A DNA stretch of 16,501 nucleotides, from positions 1-16,501 of the forward strand of contig CAZCFA010000065.1 in assembly GCA_964497825.1 (NCBI GenBank). The letters run 5' to 3'. The notes under the pieces are model-generated. The model was not told where the DNA came from. It searched no databases and was given only the letters and a program-made list of their open reading frames with translations. Of the stretch, positions 7,536 to 13,709 are shown piece by piece. A program made the translations under genes and the position numbers. The stretch comes from RHKX01 sp964497825 (GTDB taxonomy: Bacteria > Actinomycetota > Thermoleophilia > Solirubrobacterales > 70-9). Position 1 is the first letter of the stretch. Each line of letters opens with the position of its first letter.

Positions 7536-7792
7536 TGCGCACCACGATCAGGATCAACGACGAGCTCCTCGCCGCCGCGAAGCGCCGGGCGCGGGAGCGG
7601 AACCAGACGCTCGGGGAGGTCGTCGACGCGGCGCTCCAACGCGAGCTGGCGGCCCCGCCCGACGTGGCCGAGATCCCCGCCGTGCCGACGTTCACGGGTG
7701 GATCGGGTCCACGTCCCGGGATCGACCTGAACTCGGGCCGCGACCTCGCCGAGGCCCTCGACGAGGGCGTCGCGCTCGAGCGCCGGCGTTGA
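7535..7792 (+). CDS. vapB: VapB-type antitoxin (ribbon-helix-helix)
   Basis: This 85-residue antitoxin has an N-terminal ribbon-helix-helix DNA-binding domain. MRTTIRINDELLAAAKRRA gives the strand and first helix, and ERNQTLGEVVDAALQREL gives the turn and second helix. A proline-rich linker (about 41-58) leads to a C-terminal tail, GPRPGIDLNSGRDLAEALDE, the type that wraps into the VapC active site in known complexes. It is expected to neutralise the neighbouring PIN toxin and to repress its own promoter, which carries nested inverted repeats. The ATG at 7535 has no Shine-Dalgarno and lies 7 bases after a -10-like CATACT, consistent with leaderless translation. The toxin gene starts one base after the stop. 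Confidence 0.88.
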   Translation: MRTTIRINDELLAAAKRRARERNQTLGEVVDAALQRELAAPPDVAEIPAVPTFTGGSGPRPGIDLNSGRDLAEALDEGVALERRR

Positions 7793-7793
7793 G

Positions 7794-8225
7794 GTGCTGC
7801 TGCTCGACGTCAACGTGCTCGTCGCCAGCCACCGCGACGATCACCCCGACCACGAGGCCACGCGGGCGTGGTTCGACCGGATGCTCGGTGCCGAGCGGTC
7901 GTTCGCGGTCCCGGCCTTCGCCTGGGGCTCGTTCCTGCGGATCACGACCAACCGGCGGATCTTCGCGACCCCGACGCCCCGCGCCGATGCGTTCGCGTTC
8001 ATCGACGCCGTCCGCGCCCAGCCCCGGTACCTGCCGGTCGCCCCGGGGCCACGTCACCTCGACCTCCTCGCCGAGCTCTGCGACGAGGCCGATGCGACCG
8101 GCGATCTGATCCCCGACGCGGTCCTCGCCGCGATCGCCGCCGAGCACGCCTGCACGATCATCACGCTCGACCGCGATTTCGCCCGCTTCCGTTCGGTCGC
8201 GCACCGTAGCCCGCTCGTGGACTGA
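7794..8225 (+). CDS. vapC: VapC-type PIN-domain toxin ribonuclease
   Basis: This 143-residue PIN-domain protein is the toxin partner of the preceding VapB; such toxins are magnesium-dependent endoribonucleases acting on tRNA or rRNA. LLLDVNVLVASHRDDHPDHE supplies the first catalytic acid (Asp5). FLRITTNRRIF matches the Arg-containing helix of the group resembling Mycobacterium tuberculosis VapC proteins. GDLIPDAVLAAIAAEHACTI holds Asp104 and Asp108, and ITLDRDFARF holds Asp126 and Asp128. The second canonical acid, usually Glu in an ENGFxR-like motif, appears to be Trp44 here (AWGSFLR), so the metal site may be altered. The GTG start is one base beyond the antitoxin stop, with no separate ribosome site, so expression depends on translation of vapB. 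Confidence 0.88.
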   Translation: MLLLDVNVLVASHRDDHPDHEATRAWFDRMLGAERSFAVPAFAWGSFLRITTNRRIFATPTPRADAFAFIDAVRAQPRYLPVAPGPRHLDLLAELCDEADATGDLIPDAVLAAIAAEHACTIITLDRDFARFRSVAHRSPLVD

Positions 8226-8266
8226 GCGTCACCGGGTCCCGGTGCCCGCCGACCGCCCGGCTTGCG

Positions 8267-8341
8267 CTCCACTGGGAGAACCTGCTGCGGGCCCGGGTCG
8301 AGCCCGACGGCTACGGCGACGAGACCCAGGACGGCTGCCCC
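8267..8341 (+). pseudogene. Remnant of a GDETQD-type (thrombospondin type 3-like) tail
   Basis: The plus frame through 8270 reads HWENLLRARVEPDGYGDETQ followed by DGCP. Many secreted proteins of Thermoleophilia that I recall carry a C-terminal signature of the form LLxARVEPDADGDGYGDETQDxCP. The core is recognisable, but the usual extra ADGD residues are missing and there is no start codon or signal region in the preceding bases, which run straight back into vapC. The frame then drifts and stops at 8405-8407, inside the convergent cyclase gene. I read it as a decayed 3' fragment of a lost gene; chance similarity cannot be excluded without a search. Confidence 0.4.
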
Positions 8342-8366
8342 GGCGGCCTGAGCGGCCGCCCCTGGC

Positions 8367-9509
8367 TTACCGGGGCCGCAGCCGCGCGAACTCGACCGGC
8401 TCGCTGAACCCGCGCAGCCGGCGGCTGCGCGGCAGCTCCCACTCGAACCGCTCCGCGGTCGCGCGGACGACGTCGATCGAGACGACGAGCTCGCCGTCGC
8501 CGGCGAGCCCGAGCAGGCGCGCGGCGAGGTTGACGGCGCTGCCGAAGTAGTCGCCCTCGCGAGACAGCGCGACGCCGCGGTGGACGCTGGCGTGGACTCC
8601 CGGGGTGTCCTCGCCGCGCATCCGCTCGATGATCCGCACGCAGGCATCGACCGCCGCGTCCGGTCCCGGGAACGAGAGCATGTAGCCGTCGCCGAGCGCC
8701 TTCAGCACGCGGCCGCGCTCGCCGAGCTCGGCGCTGACCGCCTGGGCGAAGCTCTCGACCACCGCGACCGCGGGCAGATCGCCGCGGGCGTCGGCGTAGG
8801 CGGTGAAGTCCTTGAGGTCGACGAAGGCGAGGGTCACCTCGACCGCGCCCGGCAGCACCCCCTCGGGCGTGCGCTGCTCGGCCTCGCGCACGGCCTCCTG
8901 CGCGAGCTCGTGCTCGACCCGCCGCCGGTGGACGCCGAGCAGCATCGGGTCGGCGAGCGGCAAGAGCTGCCCGAACGCCGACTGCACCGCGGCGAGCGCC
9001 GGCAGCGTGCCGCCGGCCTCGGCCCGCAGCCGCGGCTCAACGCCAAGCCGGAAGGCGTGCACCTCGGTCTGGGCGATGTGGGCCAGCGCCTGCCCGTAGA
9101 CCCGGGTCACCTGCAGGTAGACCTCGGGCGGCCAGACCTCGCGCAGCCCGCCGAAGCGCCGCAGCACCTCAGCCTCCTCGGGCGTGAAGTGGGGCTCGTC
9201 GGGCGCCGGCGGTCGCAGCCCGAAGCTGAGCATGATCAGCCGGATCTCGTCGACCTCGAGGCCGCCCTCGGCCTCGATCTGGGCGGCGGAGACGGTGCGC
9301 CGGTTGCGGATCGGGTCGAGGACCGCCTCGAAGATCGCCTCGTCGACCCGGCCGCGCTCGTGGGCGCGGCGGATCGCCTCCGCCGGGACGCCGAGCTCGA
9401 GCAGGTCGCAGACGATCGCCTCGAGCTCGGGGGCGGCGCCGATCTCGCGCGCGAACGCCGCCCCGTCGACCCGCTCCCGGGGGCCCTCGTCTCCGGCTCG
9501 CTCCGCCAC
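8367..9509 (-). CDS. Class III adenylate/guanylate cyclase with N-terminal regulatory domain
   Basis: This 380-residue protein ends in a class III nucleotide cyclase domain (about 222-380) that should make cAMP from ATP. The catalytic set is visible: metal-binding Asp231 in AFVDLKDFT, substrate-contact Lys270 and metal Asp274 in LKALGDGYMLSF, then GDYFGSAVNLAARL with Asp320, Asn327 and the transition-state Arg331. Residues 20-215 are helical and resemble the adenylate cyclase regulatory domain of Mycobacterium tuberculosis Rv1264, with a helix-turn-like stretch (SAAQIEAEGGLEVDEIRLIM) and FTPEEAEVLRRFG. No membrane helix or signal peptide is seen, so it is probably cytosolic. The GTG at 9509 lacks a Shine-Dalgarno but sits 6 bases after GATGAT, another leaderless-type start. 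It has no co-directional partner except possibly the small ORF at 9561-9662. Confidence 0.92.
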   Translation of the reverse strand: MAERAGDEGPRERVDGAAFAREIGAAPELEAIVCDLLELGVPAEAIRRAHERGRVDEAIFEAVLDPIRNRRTVSAAQIEAEGGLEVDEIRLIMLSFGLRPPAPDEPHFTPEEAEVLRRFGGLREVWPPEVYLQVTRVYGQALAHIAQTEVHAFRLGVEPRLRAEAGGTLPALAAVQSAFGQLLPLADPMLLGVHRRRVEHELAQEAVREAEQRTPEGVLPGAVEVTLAFVDLKDFTAYADARGDLPAVAVVESFAQAVSAELGERGRVLKALGDGYMLSFPGPDAAVDACVRIIERMRGEDTPGVHASVHRGVALSREGDYFGSAVNLAARLLGLAGDGELVVSIDVVRATAERFEWELPRSRRLRGFSEPVEFARLRPR

Positions 9510-9515
9510 GCGCCA

Positions 9516-9521
9516 ATCATC
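9516..9521 (-). promoter_or_regulatory. Possible -10 element for the cyclase gene
   Basis: On the minus strand GATGAT ends 6 bases before the cyclase GTG (9509). It matches four of six positions of TATAAT, including A2 and T6. The spacing is the same as at the clearer leaderless promoters in this window. No good -35 is visible. Confidence 0.3.
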
Positions 9522-9552
9522 CCGCCTCGGCGCCGGTCGAGCGCGGCCGCCC

Positions 9553-9573
9553 GCCCCGGATCAGGACCGGGGC
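9553..9573 (-). terminator. GC-rich hairpin at the end of the small minus-strand ORF
   Basis: GCCCCGG (9553-9559) and CCGGGGC (9567-9573) form a perfect 7-bp stem with a 7-base loop. The loop contains the stop codon of the 33-residue minus-strand ORF. There is no T-tract. It could terminate or attenuate transcription between that ORF and the cyclase gene. Confidence 0.3.
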
Positions 9574-9662
9574 GAAGCTGCGGCCGGCCCGGCCGGCGGC
9601 GGGCGGTCGTCGCGCCGCGTCGCCGCCCCGACCGATCGCCGCTCCTCGCCGCCGCTCTGCAT
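9561..9662 (-). CDS. Possible 33-residue basic peptide with a strong ribosome site
   Basis: On the minus strand, ATG at 9662 is preceded by GGAGGT with 6 bases between, one of the best Shine-Dalgarno sites in the window. The 33 residues begin MQSGGEERRSVGAATRRDDR and continue Pro/Ala-rich to a TGA at 9561-9563. The composition (many Arg, Pro, Ala) is what random high-GC sequence also gives, so the case rests on the ribosome site and on an AT-rich palindromic regulatory element 23 bases further upstream. The frame is open further upstream through the antisense of the nitrilase gene, which I regard as a shadow. No function can be proposed. Confidence 0.3.
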   Translation of the reverse strand: MQSGGEERRSVGAATRRDDRPPPAGPAAASPRS

Positions 9663-9684
9663 CACGCCACCTCCGGAGGGAACT

Positions 9685-9711
9685 CTTTTACACAGGTTGA
9701 ATGTGTAAAAG
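9685..9711. promoter_or_regulatory. Perfect 10-7-10 AT-rich palindrome (orphan operator candidate)
   Basis: CTTTTACACA (9685-9694) and TGTGTAAAAG (9702-9711) are perfect inverted repeats around GGTTGAA. In DNA this GC-rich, twenty matched AT-rich positions are very unlikely by chance. It lies in the 234-base divergent gap between the cyclase gene (minus) and the nitrilase-family gene (plus); its centre is about 46 bases before the nitrilase ATG and 36 before the small minus-strand ORF. No T-run follows, so it is not a terminator. It looks like the operator of a dimeric regulator; I cannot name the family. Confidence 0.6.
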
Positions 9712-9743
9712 CGTAGCAGCGGCACGCCTGCGACGATGGCCCG

Positions 9744-10703
9744 ATGGAGCCGCAACGACCGATCCGCGCCGCCGCCGTGCAGCTCGAGGCCCGGCTCGGC
9801 GACGTCGACTGGAACCTCGAGCAGTGCGAGCGGCTCGCCGCGGCGGCGGCCGAGGCCGGTGCCGAGTGGATCGTCCTGCCCGAGTTCTTCGCCACCGGCG
9901 TCGCCTTCCGCGCCGACCTCGACCGCTGGGCGCGGCCGATCGACGGCGCGCCCGCGCAGCTGCTCCAGCGCCTCGCCCGCGAGCACGGCGCCTGGGTCGG
10001 GGGCTCGTTCCTGGCCCGCGACGGCGACGGCCACGTCCGCAACGCGTTCCTGCTCGCCGACCCGGCGGGGGTGATCGCCGGGCGCCACGACAAGGACCTG
10101 CCGACGATGTGGGAGAACGCGCTCTACGTCGGCGGCTCCGACCCGGGGCTGATCGCGGCGGGCGGGCGCGAGGTCGGGGTCGCCCTCTGCTGGGAGCTGA
10201 TGCGGACGCAGACGGTGACGCGGCTGCGCGGTCGCGCCGACCTCGTGCTCGCCGGATCGGGCTGGTGGAGCATCCCGCTGCTGCCGCCGCGCCGGCTCAG
10301 CGCCCGGCTCGAGGCCGCGAACCGGCGGCGGGCCGAGTCGGCGGCGCCGCGGTTCGCCCCGTTCGTCGACGCGCCGGTCATCCACGCCGCCCACTCGGGC
10401 GGCTTCAACGGGGTCTGGCCGGGGGTCGGCGCGGTCTATCACGGCCACTACGAGGGCGGCGCGACGATCAGCGATCACCGCGGCCGCGTGCTCGCCCGCC
10501 GCCGCCGCGAGCAGGGCCCGGGCGTCGCCGTGGCCGAGGTCGTCCCCCACCGCGGCGAGGGGATCGAGCCGCCGCGACGGTTCTGGCTGCATCGCCGCGG
10601 CGCCGTCGCGGCGATCGCCTGGGCCTACCAGAACCCGCTCGGACGCCGCCACTACCGGCGAGCTCGCGAGCGCGAAGCCGACCGGGCGCCCGAACCGGGT
10701 TGA
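9744..10703 (+). CDS. Carbon-nitrogen hydrolase (nitrilase superfamily) amidase
   Basis: This 319-residue enzyme belongs to the nitrilase/omega-amidase superfamily, which hydrolyses non-peptide carbon-nitrogen bonds through a Glu-Lys-Cys triad. All three residues are visible: Glu47 in VLPEFFATG, Lys117 in GRHDKDLPTMWENALYVGGS, and the nucleophile Cys149 in GVALCWELMRTQT. The N-terminal RAAAVQLEARLGDVDWNLEQ is the usual first strand and helix. The middle loop with GSGWWSIPLLPPRR is not one I can tie to a substrate, so amidase versus carbamoylase remains open. The ATG at 9744 is preferred over 9736, which is in another frame; GACGAT (9732-9737) ends 6 bases upstream, so the start may be leaderless. 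A perfect AT-rich palindrome ends 32 bases upstream and probably controls it. The FadR-like regulator follows after 53 bases. Confidence 0.9.
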   Translation: MEPQRPIRAAAVQLEARLGDVDWNLEQCERLAAAAAEAGAEWIVLPEFFATGVAFRADLDRWARPIDGAPAQLLQRLAREHGAWVGGSFLARDGDGHVRNAFLLADPAGVIAGRHDKDLPTMWENALYVGGSDPGLIAAGGREVGVALCWELMRTQTVTRLRGRADLVLAGSGWWSIPLLPPRRLSARLEAANRRRAESAAPRFAPFVDAPVIHAAHSGGFNGVWPGVGAVYHGHYEGGATISDHRGRVLARRRREQGPGVAVAEVVPHRGEGIEPPRRFWLHRRGAVAAIAWAYQNPLGRRHYRRAREREADRAPEPG

Positions 10704-10744
10704 TCGCCCCGGGCGCCGCGACGAGCGGCGGAGCGGCCACCTGC

Positions 10745-10750
10745 TAGAAC
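10745..10750 (+). promoter_or_regulatory. Possible extended -10 of the FadR-like regulator gene
   Basis: TAGAAC, preceded by TGC, ends 6 bases before the GTG at 10757. The same TGC-TANNN layout and 6-base gap recur before the GTG at 11470. No Shine-Dalgarno is present, so a leaderless message is likely. The last base departs from the TANNNT pattern, which lowers confidence. Confidence 0.35.
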
Positions 10751-10756
10751 CGCCGG

Positions 10757-11437
10757 GTGGCCGCCGGCAGCGACTCCCCGCGCGCCTCCGCGCGCGTCCA
10801 CGCGGCGCTCCGCGACGAGATCCTCGGCGGGGCGCTCGAGCCGGGGGCGGCCGTCGACTCCGAGCGGGCCCTGGCCGAGCGCTTCGACGTCCACCGGCAG
10901 TCGGTGCGCGAGGCGCTGAAGCGGCTCGAGCAGGCGGGCCTGGTGCGGATCAGCCACGGCGGCGCGACCCGCGTGCTCGACTGGCGCGACAGCGGCGGGC
11001 TCGAGCTTCTCGCCGACCTCGGCACGATCGGCGCGCCGGCACCGGCCGAGCTCGAGCGCTCGGTGATCGAGATGCGCGCCAGCGTCGGCGTCGACGCGGC
11101 GCGGCTCTGCGCCGAGCGCGCCGGCGACGATGCACGGGCCGAGATCGAACGGCTCGCGGGCGCGGCGGCAGCGGCGGTCGGCGGGCCGGTGGCGGAGCTC
11201 GAGCAGCGCTACGCGGCGCTGTGGCGCGCGGTCGTGATCGGCTCCGGCAACCTCGCCTACCGGCTCGCCTTCAACTCGCTGCTGCGGACACTGCCGTCGC
11301 GGCCGCGGATGGCGGCCGCCGTGCGTCCCAACGAGGGCGAGGCGATCGGCGCCCTCGGAGCGGCGATTCGCGCTCGTGACGCCGGCGCGGCGATGCGCTG
11401 CGCCCGGGCGCTGCTCGCGGCGGACCGCGACCGGTAA
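10757..11437 (+). CDS. FadR-like GntR-family transcriptional regulator
   Basis: This is a 226-residue one-component regulator. The N-terminal winged helix (about 9-75) is GntR type and closely follows E. coli FadR: SERALAERF, then the recognition helix HRQSVREALKRLEQAGLV, then the wing SHGGATRVLDWRDSGGLELL, matching the FadR HGK-TKV---SGLNIL segment. The FadR DNA-contact residues Arg35, Arg45, Arg49 and His65 correspond to Arg37, Arg47, Arg51 and His67 here. The C-terminal helical domain ends GSGNLAYRLAFNSLLRTL, resembling the acyl-CoA-binding FadR/FCD fold. Such proteins release DNA on binding long-chain acyl-CoA; that ligand is inference here. A perfect TGGTC-N-GACCA palindrome overlaps the base of its own stop codon and the promoter of the next operon. 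The GTG start lacks a Shine-Dalgarno. Confidence 0.88.
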   Translation: MAAGSDSPRASARVHAALRDEILGGALEPGAAVDSERALAERFDVHRQSVREALKRLEQAGLVRISHGGATRVLDWRDSGGLELLADLGTIGAPAPAELERSVIEMRASVGVDAARLCAERAGDDARAEIERLAGAAAAAVGGPVAELEQRYAALWRAVVIGSGNLAYRLAFNSLLRTLPSRPRMAAAVRPNEGEAIGALGAAIRARDAGAAMRCARALLAADRDR

Positions 11438-11451
11438 CTGGTCCGACCAGT
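11437..11451. promoter_or_regulatory. Perfect FadR-type operator ACTGGTCCGACCAGT
   Basis: ACTGGTC and GACCAGT are perfect 7-base inverted repeats around one central base. The TGGTC/GACCA half-sites are those of the classical enterobacterial FadR operator. The site begins on the last base of the regulator's TAA stop and spans about -33 to -19 of the predicted start of the next operon, covering its -35 region. Binding here should block that promoter. Confidence 0.75.
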
Positions 11452-11457
11452 ATCTGC

Positions 11458-11463
11458 TACCGT
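11458..11463 (+). promoter_or_regulatory. -10 element of the secreted/membrane protein operon
   Basis: TACCGT (TANNNT, preceded by TGC) ends 6 bases before GTG 11470, predicting a leaderless message starting at the GTG. The -35 position (about 11435-11440, TAACTG) is poor and is occupied by the FadR-type palindrome. Confidence 0.55.
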
Positions 11464-11469
11464 CGCGGC

Positions 11470-12939
11470 GTGATCGGCACCCGGCTCGCGCTCGCGCCCA
11501 TCGCCGCCACCGCGCGCGTCGCAGCCGCCACCGTCGCCGCCGCGCTCGCGCTCGCGTCGCCGGCGCTCGCCGTCGCGCCGACGGGCCGCTGCGCGACCGA
11601 GCTTCTGCCCGGCGGCACGGTCAACACCCCCGACCCGGTCCGTGCCGGGCCGGCGGCGCCGCTGCCGGCGGCCTGGGGCCGCGGCCCCCGCGGCCTTCCC
11701 CGCCACGTCTACCTGCGCGGCACGAGGACGACCTACAACCGGCTCTACGAGTTCACGCTCGCCCGCGGCGAGCTGTTCGCCCGCCGTCGCGGTGGCGGCG
11801 AGCGCTGGCGCCGGGTGCCGCTGCCCGGCTGCCTCGACGGTCGCCTGCGCGCGATCTCGGCCGACGACGACGAGATGATCGGACTCGACCGCGACCGCAA
11901 CGTCTACACGATGGACAACGCGCTCAAGCGGCCGCCCTCATGGAACTGGTCGAAGCGCTGGGGCCCGCCGACCTGGAGCGGCGACGGCTTCGCGCTGCCG
12001 CCCACCAGGGCCTGGTCGTGGACGGTGATCTCGCCGGCCGAGGACGGCACCTGGACCGACCCCGCCGGCAACCGTTACCCGGTCGGCGAATACAAGGTCT
12101 CCCACATCTGGGGGCTGCGCGGCGGCGGCCGCAGGCTCACGTTCTGGGATCCGTGGCTGCCACGCGACAACAGCTACGAGATGTGCGGGCCCCACCGCGG
12201 TCGCTTCCGCGCGGTCGACCTCGCCGCGAGCGGCTCCCACGTCTTCGTGATCGGCCCCCGCGGCGACATGTTCACCCGCCTCTACGACTTCGACATCTCC
12301 GGCCACGATCCGATCTTCTTCCCCTACTCCTACGAGGACCAGCGCGGCCACGGCGACGGCTCGCCGATCCAGCTTCCGGCCGAGCCTTGGACGCGGCAGC
12401 CGAAGATCAGGGGCCGGATCACCTCGGCGATCTCGATCAGCAAGCGCGGCCGCGACGCCGTCCACGCGACGCTGCGGGTCGAGGGCCGTCGCAACGGCCA
12501 CAGCGGCTACTGGCAGCGCGACGTCGCCGCGCCGCGCAGGCGCGGCTGGAGCTTCCATCGGACCGGCACGCGGCTCAGCGGCGAGCCGTTGCGCAACCCG
12601 CACGGCGACAGCTCCCGGCGCGGGCTCGGCCCGAGCGCGGACATGCGGTACGTGATGGTCGACGGCGGCACGCGAGCGGTGATCGACGACTTCAACACCT
12701 ACTGCAGCCCCGCCCACATCGAGATCCACCAGGGCGGCGGCGTCAGCCACATCACCCTCCACCACGTCGACGGCCTGCGTCAGGCGGAGCGCGCCCGCGG
12801 GCTGGACGACGAGCCACGGCTGCAGTTCGGCGCGCTCGAGTGGCCGTCGGGCGAGATCGAGCAAGACCTGCAGGTGCTGGCGACCACCGACGCGATCGAG
12901 ATCCCGGCGCTGGGCTGGCGCTTCGAGCGTCGCCGATGA
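11470..12939 (+). CDS. Secreted protein with propeller-like repeats, function unknown
   Basis: I do not recognise the family of this 489-residue protein. An N-terminal Sec signal is clear: basic start, a long Ala/Leu/Val core to about residue 33 and an ALA-like cleavage site near 34-36. Four cysteines lie in the mature part (41, 121, 239 and about 424), suggesting two disulfides. Two stretches align with each other: HVYLRGTRTTYNRLYEF (79-95) and HVFVIGPRGDMFTRLYDF (257-274), with Trp- and Tyr-rich sequence after each, which suggests beta-propeller or beta-sandwich blades. Aromatic motifs such as SWNWSKRWGPPTW and HIWGLRGGG recur. No catalytic motif is evident. The GTG at 11470 follows a TACCGT -10 by 6 bases. 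It overlaps the downstream membrane-protein gene by 4 bases, and its promoter carries a FadR-type operator, hinting at a link to lipids. Confidence 0.8.
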   Translation: MIGTRLALAPIAATARVAAATVAAALALASPALAVAPTGRCATELLPGGTVNTPDPVRAGPAAPLPAAWGRGPRGLPRHVYLRGTRTTYNRLYEFTLARGELFARRRGGGERWRRVPLPGCLDGRLRAISADDDEMIGLDRDRNVYTMDNALKRPPSWNWSKRWGPPTWSGDGFALPPTRAWSWTVISPAEDGTWTDPAGNRYPVGEYKVSHIWGLRGGGRRLTFWDPWLPRDNSYEMCGPHRGRFRAVDLAASGSHVFVIGPRGDMFTRLYDFDISGHDPIFFPYSYEDQRGHGDGSPIQLPAEPWTRQPKIRGRITSAISISKRGRDAVHATLRVEGRRNGHSGYWQRDVAAPRRRGWSFHRTGTRLSGEPLRNPHGDSSRRGLGPSADMRYVMVDGGTRAVIDDFNTYCSPAHIEIHQGGGVSHITLHHVDGLRQAERARGLDDEPRLQFGALEWPSGEIEQDLQVLATTDAIEIPALGWRFERRR

Positions 12940-13580
12940 CCGGGGCGATCACCGAGGCCTCTCGGGAGGCGCTCGACATCCTCCGCGACGGCAGCACCTT
13001 CTCGTGGACGACGGTGACGCTGCTCGCGTTCGTCTTCTACGTCTACGCGGTCGAGATCGAGCGCTGGCGCTGGGACATCATCCTCGCCGGGGTCGCCTTC
13101 TTCCTCATGGACGTCTTCAACGAGCTCGTCAACTCGGCAATCCTCCACGTCAGCGACCGCTCGGCGCTGTGGACGGTGACCGGCGACACCAGCTACCTGA
13201 TCCTCGTCGGCTGGTGCATCGAGATCGTCTTCCTGTTCCTCGTCACCGGGATCATCTTCGTCAAGCAGCTGCCGCCCGACCCGCGGACGCGGATCCTCGG
13301 CCTGCCCAACCGGGCCTTCCTCGTGCTCGCGTTCTCGTGCTTCGCGGTGCTCGTCGAGGTCTTCCTCGAGTCGACCGGCTACTTCCACTGGGACTACTGG
13401 TGGTGGAACGTCCCGTTCGTGCCGCTGATCGTGATCTTCGGCTACGCGACCTTCTTCGCGATCGCCGCCTACGTCCACGACCTCGGCGCCAACCGCCGCA
13501 AGCAGCTTCAAGTCGTCGGCGGGATCGCCGCGGTCGACGCGGCGCTCGCGGTCGGCTTTGGGCTCTCGGGCTGGCTCTGA
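12936..13580 (+). CDS. Six-helix membrane protein, function unknown
   Basis: This 214-residue integral membrane protein has about six hydrophobic helices, at roughly 22-42, 46-66, 85-112, 125-145, 153-178 and 190-213. Between them are well-defined polar and aromatic features: EIERWRWD at the first loop, NELVNSAI and a charged FVKQLPPDPRTR loop after helix 3, and STGYFHWDYWWWNVPF, a strikingly aromatic stretch, before helix 5. I do not recognise a named family. The ATG at 12936 overlaps the stop of the secreted-protein gene as ATGA, so it is co-translated with it; the much longer open frame extending back to 11376 is a shadow of that gene. An anchor, transporter or enzyme acting with the secreted partner is possible, but this is inference from the operon only. 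Confidence 0.82.
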   Translation: MTGAITEASREALDILRDGSTFSWTTVTLLAFVFYVYAVEIERWRWDIILAGVAFFLMDVFNELVNSAILHVSDRSALWTVTGDTSYLILVGWCIEIVFLFLVTGIIFVKQLPPDPRTRILGLPNRAFLVLAFSCFAVLVEVFLESTGYFHWDYWWWNVPFVPLIVIFGYATFFAIAAYVHDLGANRRKQLQVVGGIAAVDAALAVGFGLSGWL

Positions 13581-13662
13581 CCCCACAGCGACGACCCGCC
13601 CCATCCCGGGACCTGCCGCCGCGGCGGGCGCCCGCGGCTCAGCCGCTCGTCCGGAGGCTGTC

Positions 13663-13692
13663 GGCCGCGACCCGCTCGTTCCGATCGCGGCC
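13663..13692. terminator. Hairpin between convergent genes
   Basis: GGCCGCGA (13663-13670) pairs perfectly with TCGCGGCC (13685-13692) around a 14-base loop. Nearby CCGCCGCGGCGG and GCGGGCGCCCGC are overlapping self-palindromes near 13617-13636. The 129-base gap separates the ends of two convergent genes and holds no gene that I can see. A T-tract is absent, as is common in such GC-rich genomes. Confidence 0.4.
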
Positions 13693-13709
13693 AAGCGGCC
13701 GCCGACGGC

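Noticed and set aside
6453..7730. 425-codon plus-strand ORF
   Set aside because: Spans the antisense of the DUF6325 gene and out-of-frame AhpD and vapB sequence; Arg/Ala-rich, no motifs.
9663..10652. Upstream extension of the small minus-strand ORF into a 363-codon frame
   Set aside because: Antisense to the well-supported nitrilase-family gene, with shadow-type composition. Only the last 33 codons, with their own ribosome site, were kept as a weak candidate.
11376..12935. Plus-strand open frame fused upstream of the six-helix membrane protein (734 codons in all)
   Set aside because: The upstream part is an Arg/Pro-rich shadow of the secreted-protein gene. The real start is ATG 12936, which overlaps that gene's stop.
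13617..13636. Overlapping GC palindromes as an operator
   Set aside because: They lie in a convergent gap between gene ends and are better read as part of a terminator region or as GC-rich chance.
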